Of a stretch of DNA of 64,000 nucleotides, positions 40,731-49,061 are shown piece after piece. This DNA comes from Azospirillum tabaci (GTDB taxonomy: Bacteria; Pseudomonadota; Alphaproteobacteria; Azospirillales; Azospirillaceae). Location: assembly GCF_014596085.1 (NCBI RefSeq), contig NZ_JACCJY010000025.1, positions 46,786 to 110,785 of the forward strand. Direction: 5' to 3'. The notes beneath the pieces are model-generated. The model had not been told where the DNA came from, did not search any database, and worked only from the letters and a program-made list of their open reading frames with translations. The first letter of the stretch is position 1; each line of letters starts with the position of its first letter. Both the position numbers and the translations under genes were made by a program.

Positions 40731-41615
40731 ATGTGGATCGCTGTCCGCCAGCGCTTTGAAGCGCTAGCCGCCAACCTCAAGCTGACGGACGCACAGATCG
40801 CCGACGGCCGCACCAAACACGAGGGAATTACTCAGTGCCTAAATATTTGGTATTGGAACAGTATTTCGACTAGCAGCAACCGCATCTTGGCCGGTTCGTG
40901 GGGTAAATCCACACGCATGCGCCCACCCCGCGACATTGACATGCTGTTTGTCCTTCCCAGCGAAGTTTATTATCGGTTCGAGAACCGAGGAGGGAATAAG
41001 CAGTCCCAACTCCTGCAAGAGGTGAAAGGGGTTCTTGCATCAAAATACCCATCAACCACTATGCGCGGCGACGGACAGGTTGTTGTGGTTGCATTCACTA
41101 CTTTTACCGTTGAAGTAGTTCCCGCCTTCGAGCTTCAAAATGGCCAGTTCTTGATTTGCGACACCAACGGTAATGGTCAGTACAAACTAACAGACACCAA
41201 AGCCGACATTGCAAATATGAGCAACTGCAACACCGCGTCCAAAGGAGACCTTAGACACCTAATCAAGATGATGAAATGCTGGCAAGCAGAGTGCAACGTT
41301 CCACTGCGATCATTCCAAATTGAACTTCTCGCCATTGAATTCATGGCCGCATGGCCGCACAAGGGCAATGGTTACTTCTATCATGATTTCATGGTTCGGG
41401 ATTTCTTTTACTATATTATCCAGAGAGCAAATGGGTATGTTATAGTACCAGGGACAGGGGAATTGATTTGGCTCGGTGACGCATGGTTAAGTCGTGCGCA
41501 ATCAGGCTATGCAAGGGCTTGTCGTGCGGCGGATTATGAGAAGGCAGATGACACGATTACCGCAGGTGATGAATGGCAGAAGATATTCGGTTACTATATT
41601 CCGAGGTATGTGTAA
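40731..41615 (+). CDS. CD-NTase (SMODS-type nucleotidyltransferase), CBASS-like
   Basis: This 294-residue enzyme would make a cyclic oligonucleotide second messenger on phage infection. The nucleotidyltransferase signature is 'LAGSWGKSTRMRPPRDIDMLFVLP' in parts: GS at 55-56, D68 and D70 as metal ligands, and the third acidic residue E128 in 'FTVEVVPAF'. The C-terminal helical part ('MMKCWQAECNVPLRSFQIELLAIEF') is of the nucleotidyltransferase/OAS1-like kind. AT-rich, unlike its flanks. The stop overlaps the start of the SLATT gene (TAATG). No Cap2/Cap3 genes follow, so this would be a minimal two-gene system. The product nucleotide cannot be predicted. Confidence 0.85.
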   Translation: MWIAVRQRFEALAANLKLTDAQIADGRTKHEGITQCLNIWYWNSISTSSNRILAGSWGKSTRMRPPRDIDMLFVLPSEVYYRFENRGGNKQSQLLQEVKGVLASKYPSTTMRGDGQVVVVAFTTFTVEVVPAFELQNGQFLICDTNGNGQYKLTDTKADIANMSNCNTASKGDLRHLIKMMKCWQAECNVPLRSFQIELLAIEFMAAWPHKGNGYFYHDFMVRDFFYYIIQRANGYVIVPGTGELIWLGDAWLSRAQSGYARACRAADYEKADDTITAGDEWQKIFGYYIPRYV

Positions 41616-42169
41616 TGAACAAACACACAATTGAGCTTGCCAAGGAAGCGCGCCGCCAGTTTGAAAACTGCCTCTATACAGCAGCCGCTCTTTTTGAGTG
41701 GCTGAAATTTCTTCGCTTCTGCGACGCCTCGCTTTCGATCTTGCCGATTATCTTCAGTGCTCTGGCAACGTGGCGCGTATTCGATGCTACGGAAAACAAG
41801 ATTGCTGTTGGTATTTTTGCACTGCTGGCAGGCTTGCTCCCCATCGTTCAGCGCGCCCTCAAGCTGAGCACCAGGATCACGGAAGTAAGTAAAGCAGCTG
41901 CTGAGTTCACCAACCTGCGCGACCGTTTTCGGCAGGTCGCAACTGTTTCTGTCCACAAAGATGAAGAGGAACTCGAACGCCACTTCGATGCGACCATGGG
42001 GAGGATGGAAAAGGCTCGCCAGCTTTGCGTGACAGCGCCCAATTGGTGCTTCGGGGTCGCCAGAAAGAAGATAAAGAAGGGCATTTACGATGCGGACTTC
42101 GAATCTTCTGTGCCTGCTTTTAAGCACCTCGATCTTGTGGATGCTGAGAAAAGCGATTCCAATGCCTGA
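41615..42169 (+). CDS. SLATT-domain membrane protein, CBASS-like effector
   Basis: This is a 184-residue protein beginning at the ATG that overlaps the CD-NTase stop. Its N-terminal helix is followed by two membrane helices ('FCDASLSILPIIFSALATWRVF' and 'IAVGIFALLAGLLPIVQRAL'). A long cytosolic helical region follows with 'STRITEVSKAAAEFTNLRDRFRQVATV'. This is the SLATT architecture (two TM plus tail), predicted to form pores or sense nucleotides in SMODS-linked systems. The tight coupling argues that it is the effector of the CD-NTase. The ribosome site is weak, consistent with translational re-initiation. Confidence 0.85.
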   Translation: MNKHTIELAKEARRQFENCLYTAAALFEWLKFLRFCDASLSILPIIFSALATWRVFDATENKIAVGIFALLAGLLPIVQRALKLSTRITEVSKAAAEFTNLRDRFRQVATVSVHKDEEELERHFDATMGRMEKARQLCVTAPNWCFGVARKKIKKGIYDADFESSVPAFKHLDLVDAEKSDSNA

Positions 42170-42878
42170 TTACCTTCTTGTATAGAAAACACTGGTTGAT
42201 GGGCTGGCGCTCCTCACCAACGCCAGCCGGTACACCGCAGAAACCCTGCGGAAGGTCTTTGAGCGCGCTGTGCATCTCTCTACTCTTTGTAGACCGCACC
42301 CACGGCCCACAGGATCGCGCTCCATCGGGCATCCACTGGCTGGTCACCGGTCACCGGGCGCCGGTCGAGGCGACACCCAGCACCGGAGAGGCGGACAACG
42401 CCCCTCCCCGCCCGGCTGGCGAGCTGCGTGGCGATCATCACCATGCAGGTGAGCAGCTCCAAGCCGGCGGGTGAGTGCCCCGATGGGATCGGGGTGCTTG
42501 GCGCCAGCCTTCCCCACGGGCCGACGGGTGGGATCGGAATGGTCAGCACCAACCATCTCCCGAGGCCGAGAGCATGAACGGTCAGCTAATGAAGCAGACC
42601 TTACTCCGCCAATAGCCGATCGCCGCGAAGTTAACGCCCGGCGACGACGACCAACTGCACAACTTCATCGCCATCCGCTCCCGGGACACGGCTCCCCTCG
42701 AATCCATCCCGGTGTGAACGACTGATCAACTGATTGGCGGCCCGGATGCCATCTTGGCCCGCGACGATACCGCTGTGCTGAAAGTCCGCGTCCGACAGAA
42801 CCTCTTTCTCATACTAAACTGTCATGCCAACTACATCGGGGCAGAGATTTCAAGGGTCAGGACCGTACGCCGGCGCCG
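42170..42878. other. Non-coding stretch containing right border of cargo slot
   Basis: No supported gene lies in these 709 bp. The region includes the second copy of the dispersed repeat. Sequence from 42500 to 42870 shows no recognisable feature; it may contain decayed genes, as short broken frames on both strands are all that is seen. Confidence 0.5.
42297..42495. repeat. Dispersed ~190-bp repeat, copy 2
   Basis: Partner of 26769-26955, with a 51-bp identical block at 42399-42449 and a terminal hairpin CCCCGA-TGGGA-TCGGGG. It is 128 bp downstream of the SLATT gene, in the same relative position as copy 1 behind the HEPN-like gene. The copies differ by small insertions, so they have been separate for some time. 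Confidence 0.85.
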
Positions 42879-45800
42879 CTATCCGAACAGCCAGAGCAGA
42901 TCGTTCAACTCCTGCGCCCTGGGTTGGGCGGACCAGCCCGACAGGGTCAAACTCGCGTCGACCGTGCCGTTGCCATCCAAGTCGGCGTGCATCGTCAGGC
43001 CGGTGTAGCCCGGCGCGCCAGCGTCCGACACCCAGGTCGCGCTCGACTGCCCAGGTTGCCAGCCCCACAGATTCACTTCTTCGCCGGGGCTGAAGTCGGT
43101 GACCGTGCCCCAGGTCACCTGCCCACCGCGCCCGTCGAGGAAGAAAATGTCCCGGCCGTCACCGCCAGTCAGGAAATTGGAGCCGGTGCCGCCATCCAGG
43201 ACGTCGTTCCCGCCCCCCCCATCCACACCGTCCACGCCGCCGAGCATGTTGACGAAGTCGCTGCCGGGGGTCGCCACGACGACCTCGTCGCCATCCGAAG
43301 CGATGATCTCATACTCCAGGCCGTTAACCGGCCCCCCATAGATGCCAGCGTTTCGCGTCACGAACGGTCCGGTCGCGTCGCTCCTGATCTGGTAAGTCGC
43401 CGTTGCGGTGTCGTGAATCGTGCCGCGATAAGTGAGAACCTCGCTATTGCCATCCAGAATCACGCCGTAAGCGTCGAGAATTTTCAGGGCGAACGTTTCG
43501 TCGGGCTCGACGACGCCGTCGCGTGCGATGGGGATGTCGATCACTTTGGACGTTTCGCCAATCTCAAACGTGATCTCGCCAGACTGCGCCGTGTAGTCCT
43601 GGCCCGTGATACTGGTCTCGTTGACCGTCGTATAAAACACGGACACCGGCGATGTCGGCGCATCACTGAGCCTGACTTCAAAGCGTACGAAGCCGTCGGC
43701 TTCGGCCGCCGCGGCGTTGCCGCTTGACAGCGTTGGAACGATTTGGGTGATAATCGCGGGGCGATCTCGAATTTCCAGGCCTACCTGCGAGCGCAGGCCC
43801 AAAACAGCCATATTGTCGCTCACCTCCGCCGGAACCGCCGAGAGATCCAGCGACAGGAGGCCCGTTTCAGCGCCCTCAGCTCGCCCATCGTCAGGAACGG
43901 GCACGTCGATCACTGCGGCACTCTGCCCCGCCTCGAAGCGGACCGTCCGGGTCAGCGGCCCTCCCCCCAGATCATCGGCGGCGATGGGAGCGGCTCCCGT
44001 TGGCGTGATGGCCACTTGGTAGGTCGCCGCTTGCTCCAGATCACCGATTCGGGCGATGCGGACCGCCACGCCGTCCCGGGTTCCCTCGCTCGTGCGATAG
44101 ACATCGGGAGCGTCAATGTGCAGAACCGGCGCGGTCATGCCGGTCACATCAAAGAGCTCGATTCGCGCGGTCCCGCCCTGGCCGACGATATCCGATCCCG
44201 CCACGAAGGATAGGGTGGTGTCGGCCGACAGCTTGAAAAATTCCGCCGGTTGGCCCCTCATATCCGAGAACTGGCTGACACTCGCGGGCTGGCTGTTGCT
44301 GCCCTCATGAATTTTGAGGTAGCCATCATCCAGGTCCGGGTCGCGGCCTGTGGACTCTTCGCCCACAAGGCGGGCCAGGTACTCTCGCCCAGCAAGGGCT
44401 GTGTACGACACCGGAGCGGCTTCCCCGTTGGCCGGGACCGCAACCTCCCAGGACTGGACAAGCGTCACGGTCGCTGCCGCGGGCGCCGCTTGCGGCGCCG
44501 CGCCGCGAGAGGCGACGTTCATGGGCGTGGCAGCGGATGCTGTATTTTCGGGTAACCCGAGAACCGCCACCGCAGCGTTGCTGGCGCTTTGGGGAGCCTC
44601 CGCCAACAGCTGCCCGGCCTGTATGGGCTCAGGGGCGAGCGCCGCCATGGCCGAGGTGGTGACGACTGCGGGCTGCGCGCGCAAGCCCAGCGTCCACGCG
44701 GTGCCGGACGAGCTGCCGACCACGACCACGCTGATCTGGTTTGTAGCCGCGGTCATCTGCCCCGTGTGCACACCGCTCACCAGCCCACCCGTGCCGACCG
44801 AACTCTGGCCATCTGTGATGAGGAGTGAGTCCGGAACCGACAGGGCGTCAAAGTTGAACGAGATGACGTCTCCCGCCGTAACATCGTAGACTTTGCGCAG
44901 TCCTTCCACGCCACCGGACAGGTTTTCATTCAGAAGCTTGGAGGGATCCTCAATCGTCATTGATGCAGGCTTGGCCTTCGGAAGCAACACGCCCGGCTGC
45001 TTCTGGGAGTCGCCATACATTTTCCATTTTTCGTCGTAGACATAGTAATCGTCAATCGATAAATTGATCACCTCCTTGCCATCTCTTGCCCCACCCGCCA
45101 CGGTTCCTTCTGGTTCGCGGTCGTTCCGCGCCACCACTTTGTAGGTTGCGGATTGCTGGCCGGCGGGGATCTTGACGTACAGGCCTTGCTTGCTGAGGAG
45201 CCCACCGCCTTCATATGCCATGTCCGTGCTTTGATAAGTAGTTTGCCCGCCATCGACCGGAACGATGGCGAAGTCTCCTTTGCGCGGCGTGCCGTCAGCC
45301 TTTCTTGCAACAAAGTCCCAATCCGCTTTTGGCTGGTTTCCAACAGGCTCTTCAACATTGAGGCGCACCCAGATGTCCTTGGTGACACCGTTCGCAGTTC
45401 CCGGTCCGGACAGAGAAACTCTAAATGTGCCGCTTTCGCCCTCTTTGATTGAGGGATTGTTCACAGCGATGTCGATTTGCACGACCGGTGCGGCGCCGAC
45501 GTCCTTGACCTCAAAAGGTATTTTTGCATGTTTCACACCGGCCTGTGCAAGCAGGTCGGCGGCAGACTTCAAAAAGTCAGCGTCCGTGGCCACGCAGCCC
45601 AACGTAACATTCGTTGGTTTTGTAGTGCCTTGAAACCCACCATCACTGTGCAGCAAAATACCAGTGCGGCCGGCTGGCTCCGGGCTCATTCGGAACGATG
45701 GCGCATCGACATAGACGTCACGGTCATACTTGAGGAATTTGGGGCCGGCCGACCAAGGAATCGCATCGTCCCAAACTGCTTTGACTCCGGACAACCCTGA

Positions 45801-45926
45801 CACCGGAGAGCCGTCCTTCAGCATGCTTATGGTGGCCTTTCCATCGTCTGATCGCACCAGCTCGAACTTGTATCCAGCGTTGGTGTTCTTGCCGGAGGCA
45901 AACTTGCCTGACGCGGTCATTGCCAT
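42879..45926 (-). CDS. Large secreted multidomain protein: transpeptidase-like, Calx-beta, RTX
   Basis: This is a 1,015-residue protein (ATG 45926 after AAAGGAGATGGCACC). Residues ~1-145 include 'GRTGILLHSDGGFQGTTK' and 'NVTLGCVATDADFL', a His...GC pattern like L,D-transpeptidase/DUF2778-type amidase-like folds. At ~150-300 there is a Calx-beta-type region ('NNPSIKEGESGTFRVSLSGPG'), and at ~720-830 two further Calx-beta-like units ('TSITGQDYTAQSGEITFEIGETSKVIDIPI'). The C-terminus has 'GGGGNDVLDGGTGSNFLTGG' (RTX) and the 'DIFFLDGRGGQVTWGTVTDF' module shared with the paralogues at 11924 and 55973. No signal peptide is seen, so type I secretion is likely. It sits alone between the repeat and an IS remnant. 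Confidence 0.83.
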   Translation of the reverse strand: MAMTASGKFASGKNTNAGYKFELVRSDDGKATISMLKDGSPVSGLSGVKAVWDDAIPWSAGPKFLKYDRDVYVDAPSFRMSPEPAGRTGILLHSDGGFQGTTKPTNVTLGCVATDADFLKSAADLLAQAGVKHAKIPFEVKDVGAAPVVQIDIAVNNPSIKEGESGTFRVSLSGPGTANGVTKDIWVRLNVEEPVGNQPKADWDFVARKADGTPRKGDFAIVPVDGGQTTYQSTDMAYEGGGLLSKQGLYVKIPAGQQSATYKVVARNDREPEGTVAGGARDGKEVINLSIDDYYVYDEKWKMYGDSQKQPGVLLPKAKPASMTIEDPSKLLNENLSGGVEGLRKVYDVTAGDVISFNFDALSVPDSLLITDGQSSVGTGGLVSGVHTGQMTAATNQISVVVVGSSSGTAWTLGLRAQPAVVTTSAMAALAPEPIQAGQLLAEAPQSASNAAVAVLGLPENTASAATPMNVASRGAAPQAAPAAATVTLVQSWEVAVPANGEAAPVSYTALAGREYLARLVGEESTGRDPDLDDGYLKIHEGSNSQPASVSQFSDMRGQPAEFFKLSADTTLSFVAGSDIVGQGGTARIELFDVTGMTAPVLHIDAPDVYRTSEGTRDGVAVRIARIGDLEQAATYQVAITPTGAAPIAADDLGGGPLTRTVRFEAGQSAAVIDVPVPDDGRAEGAETGLLSLDLSAVPAEVSDNMAVLGLRSQVGLEIRDRPAIITQIVPTLSSGNAAAAEADGFVRFEVRLSDAPTSPVSVFYTTVNETSITGQDYTAQSGEITFEIGETSKVIDIPIARDGVVEPDETFALKILDAYGVILDGNSEVLTYRGTIHDTATATYQIRSDATGPFVTRNAGIYGGPVNGLEYEIIASDGDEVVVATPGSDFVNMLGGVDGVDGGGGNDVLDGGTGSNFLTGGDGRDIFFLDGRGGQVTWGTVTDFSPGEEVNLWGWQPGQSSATWVSDAGAPGYTGLTMHADLDGNGTVDASLTLSGWSAQPRAQELNDLLWLFG

Positions 45927-46774
45927 GGTGCCATCTCCTTTTGCCACGCTGTAAAGGGCCGAACACGCCGGGATTTGTCTTTACATGCGAGTTCCCGCCT
46001 CGTGCCGCGCTCCTGTCACGCTCCTCAGATCGCGCCGAAACGACTGTCGGCGGCAGACGACAACAACGCACGCCCTCCACTTTGGGTGTCCATCGCCACC
46101 ATCACGGCAGGTACAAGCTGCAGCCTTGGCGCGCGGACGCTCCGCCCCGTCCCACAGTCGCCATCGGTTATGTGTGCCGGTTCGCGGTCAACGAAGCTAC
46201 GGCCTGCGTGCATGATGGCTCGAAAGGCCCCATAAATCGTACGGATTGGATGGGTCCGGAACCGGGCGGTTTCACAGAGGCAAGGAAATCTCAGAAAACA
46301 CAGGAACCTTTTGACGATGGCCGGCGACGCAGTGCCACCGAGTCGGCCAGCACGTACGATCCCTGCGATCCCCACAGCCATCCTGCGCTACCTCCCTTTG
46401 AGAGGACTAAGGCCGTCACACGGCGCTGGTGTCGGGCGGCGGCCCAGGGTGCGTGCATCGATCCTCGCTCAACAAGGTGGATACGCTTCGCTGTACCCCC
46501 ACGAGCCGCCCCACCTTTGCTCATGACTTGCTGCGGCATTGCTCATCAGCGGTTCGCCATGAGGAGAGCGGCGCATTGTTGATCCCTTAATTCCGATCCA
46601 CCAGATAAAAACAAGGGATAACTCAATTGTTCTGCTGCTCATCTGCTCGAATATAAGACGGGGGTAGCGTTCTGTGGATCATTAATAATTATGTTCGACT
46701 TTTGCGTCCGTAAGAGAGTAGGGCATCTGTTGCGAACGCTGCGCGCTCCGTTCCCAAAAGCAGATCGGTGTATG
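45927..46774. other. Long intergenic region, nothing recognised
   Basis: Nothing in these 848 bp looks like a real gene: frames in all six phases are short and without ribosome sites. The first part upstream of 45926 should contain the promoter of the large secreted protein; around 46580-46800 the DNA is AT-rich. Confidence 0.45.
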
Positions 46775-47032
46775 TCATTCGGTATTGGAAAGGGACTCAG
46801 GATCGGCTTGTGAAAGGGCTCTGACACAGTTGCTATGGTGGCCGGCCACGGGAAGCCGACGACGCGCCTGAAGGAGATCGAGCTTTTCGCGACCGTATAT
46901 CTGGCGTTTAACGAGTTTGAGCTTGGTGATCGGTCCCTCGGTTTGGCCGTTGGACCAGGGCGAAGCTATCGCGGCGGTGAATCGCGCCGGGTTTCCCGAA
47001 GGCCCCGTTCCTTGAGTGACTGGGGCCATCAT
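46775..47032 (-). mobile_element. ISL3-family transposase remnant
   Basis: A frame of 85 codons reads 'AAIASPWSNGQTEGPITKLKLVKRQIYGREKLDLLQARRR', the C-terminal end of ISL3-family transposases. The rest of the transposase is missing. The remnant abuts the truncated HTH gene, suggesting the insertion sequence broke it. No terminal inverted repeats were identified. Confidence 0.75.
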
Positions 47033-47036
47033 GACG

Positions 47037-47229
47037 AAATAGGCATCCCCCGCTTCACCCAGCGCGTGAGCGTCGGGTTAGACACGCCGATGTGCGCGGC
47101 GTACTGGAGACGGGTCATGACACCTTCCAGGCCCGCGGCGGCGATCAGCCGTTGCTGCTGGCTGGCCACCTTGGCTTGCCGGCCAGCCTTGCCCCGGAGG
47201 TCGGCGACATGCGCCTCCAGCACCTCCAC
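47037..47229 (-). pseudogene. Truncated copy of the AlpA/MerR-like HTH gene
   Basis: It encodes 'ASQQQRLIAAAGLEGVMTRL' and continues to 'RWVKRGMP', identical at protein level to the gene at 28526-28747, but homology ends there and a stop follows in the adjacent IS sequence. Nucleotide identity is high over ~140 bp (47046-47185 against 28622-28765), with mostly synonymous changes. It has a longer N-terminal part ('MEVLEAHVADLRGKAGRQAKV') than the first copy, which may show the true start there. Confidence 0.75.
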
Positions 47230-47500
47230 CCGGCGCAGGACATCGGCTATGGCGCCGGCCGCGGGATCGGGCTGGCCTTCGGGTGTGGGCGCGGGACACG
47301 TCGAACAGCAGCATCAGAAAAATACGCAGCGTTTCTGTTGACACCAGCAGGTCAATGAAGATCTTGAGTAACATGAATAATCTTTATTGATGCTTTTTGA
47401 CGAGATATTGCAGAGATATGTTTTGCCTGTAAGCTGAGTTGAGCCAACCCTTGAATCAAGGCAATATGAACCTACCAACTGCCATCTTATGGAGAAAGCA

Positions 47501-48148
47501 ATGGCTTTACGGTGGTCGGCTAATCTCATCCTAAAATTACGCCAAAAGCCTGAGATTGCTGCGGTTGTGGCAATATCCGGCCTTATTGTGGCTGCTGTAT
47601 CATTTGGTAAGGATGTACTCGACTTAGCTGATAAAGCACAAGTTCAGTTGGGTCTTAAGCCAGACTCTTTACAGATAGCGAATGAAGACGCCAAGGGAAA
47701 ATTTTCAAGGGAACTTACTCGCAGCGCCTGGAGGCGCATGTTTTGGATGAGGCGCTATGGGCTTGCTGTCGAGGACGGTTTGCCCACCCAGGATCGCAAA
47801 GATACATGGGAAAGCTACCTAAAAGTTCTAGATGAGTGGAATGCTGATCTTATGGTCAATATCATGCTTATTAACAAGTATTATGGATTAGAGAAACGAC
47901 GATTTTTTGAGCAAAAAATACAGCCGCAGTTCGGTGAACTTCATTCCTGCATTAACCGTCTTCACTATAAGGAAATATACGAGAAAAAAAACTCATCTAC
48001 TTGCAAATTTTCAGGACAGAATAGCGAGGAAGAGATACAAAATGCGGTTGAGTTTCGCAAACGGCTAGATAGTCTCAACATCGATCTTTACTGCTTTGTT
48101 TCAGGATTGGATGCGAAAGGGCGATTTTGCGGTCATCATAATCAATGA
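47501..48148 (+). CDS. AT-rich single-pass membrane protein, unknown
   Basis: This 215-residue protein has one N-terminal membrane helix ('EIAAVVAISGLIVAAVSF', about 18-35) and a soluble, charged helical remainder with several Trp/Arg-rich stretches ('RSAWRRMFWMRRYGLAVEDG'). ATG 47501 is preferred because GGAG lies 8 bp upstream of it. Codon use is AT-rich, unlike the flanks. It occupies the slot between the HTH gene and the DUF2190 remnant that in the first element holds the peptide and SpoVG-like genes. Function unknown. Confidence 0.7.
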   Translation: MALRWSANLILKLRQKPEIAAVVAISGLIVAAVSFGKDVLDLADKAQVQLGLKPDSLQIANEDAKGKFSRELTRSAWRRMFWMRRYGLAVEDGLPTQDRKDTWESYLKVLDEWNADLMVNIMLINKYYGLEKRRFFEQKIQPQFGELHSCINRLHYKEIYEKKNSSTCKFSGQNSEEEIQNAVEFRKRLDSLNIDLYCFVSGLDAKGRFCGHHNQ

Positions 48149-48361
48149 AAATAATCAATGAAATTGGATTAATTAAAGCGGATTTGCTTTTCTTTCTATT
48201 CTCGAGCATCCGAATACAAAGCACAAACCGGGTGGGTAGATCTATAACGATCTGTCTCTTAAAGAAGAGTACTATCTGCGTTCAACAGCGAATTTAATAA
48301 ACACGTTGGGCCGGCCCAGCAGTCTCGTCCCCGCCAGCCGCCCCAGTTCCTACCGCCCAGA
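48149..48361. other. AT-rich spacer after cargo gene
   Basis: These 213 bp are AT-rich with no supported gene and no obvious terminator hairpin. Confidence 0.4.
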
Positions 48362-48613
48362 TCAGGCCGCAACGGCGGTGCTTACGCCGTCCAGCCGCAC
48401 CGTCACGGTGCTGACCCCGTTGCCGGCGGCCTCCACCGCCACGCCCACCGGGTAGAGCCCGGCGCCGGGCGAGTCGCACTGGTGCGCGGTGTTGTCCCAG
48501 CTCACCCGGCCACCCGCGGCGATCACGGCGGCCGTCTTCTTCGGTAGGATGAACACGCCCTCGGTAACATCCACCAGGGCGCCGCAGCTGGCCGCGTCGC
48601 CCACCCAGCCCAT
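48362..48613 (-). pseudogene. DUF2190 capsid-decoration protein, 5'-truncated
   Basis: This 83-codon frame has 'GDAASCGALVDVTEGVFILPKKTAAVI', 'GGRVSWDNTAHQCDS' and 'GVAVEAAGNGVSTVTVRLDG', which match the DUF2190 phage protein family over its last two-thirds. An in-frame stop lies 13 codons upstream of the ATG, so the normal N-terminal ~30 residues are missing. It could still be translated but is probably non-functional. The same protein is represented by a smaller remnant at 29716. Confidence 0.7.
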
Positions 48614-48649
48614 TACACGGTGCGATCCAGTCTGCCTGTTCGCTGAGCC

Positions 48650-48937
48650 TCAATGCGTCTGCCGGTACCGGCTGACCATGCTGTCGGTGACATCCTTCGG
48701 GAAGCAAAGCGGTGACCGCCCGCCCGGCCGGCTATAGGCGCTGTTCCCACCGCACCGCCGCCCGTTCCGCATCGTGTTGTATGGGCACGGGCAGTTACCT
48801 GGGTAGGACGCGATCGACTCCTGAATGATCCGCTCCCTCACCTCGTCATCAGTCAGGGCTGGGCCGCGTGCCGTCGCAGGTGAACCGGATATTGCGATGA
48901 TGAGCCCAATCAAGGGCAGAAGGAGCGAGCGGCGCAT
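48650..48937 (-). CDS. Small periplasmic Cys-rich protein
   Basis: This 95-residue protein has a signal peptide ('MRRSLLLPLIGLIIAISGSPATARG') and a mature part with 'NCPCPYNTMRNGRRCGGNSAYSRPGGRSPLCF'. It is a conserved pattern of four cysteines seen in many alphaproteobacterial hypothetical proteins. ATG 48937 is preceded by GGTGAG. Two disulfides in the periplasm are likely. Function unknown. Confidence 0.75.
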   Translation of the reverse strand: MRRSLLLPLIGLIIAISGSPATARGPALTDDEVRERIIQESIASYPGNCPCPYNTMRNGRRCGGNSAYSRPGGRSPLCFPKDVTDSMVSRYRQTH

Positions 48938-49061
48938 CGTTCTCACCAACTAGAAGGCGAATCTCACAATATCCTGACGAGAGATCCTTAAGGCTTCATT
49001 GCAACCACCTCAGTCCGGGCGGCATACTCCGGCCCCGCCGCCATGCGAGAGGAGCCGCCCA

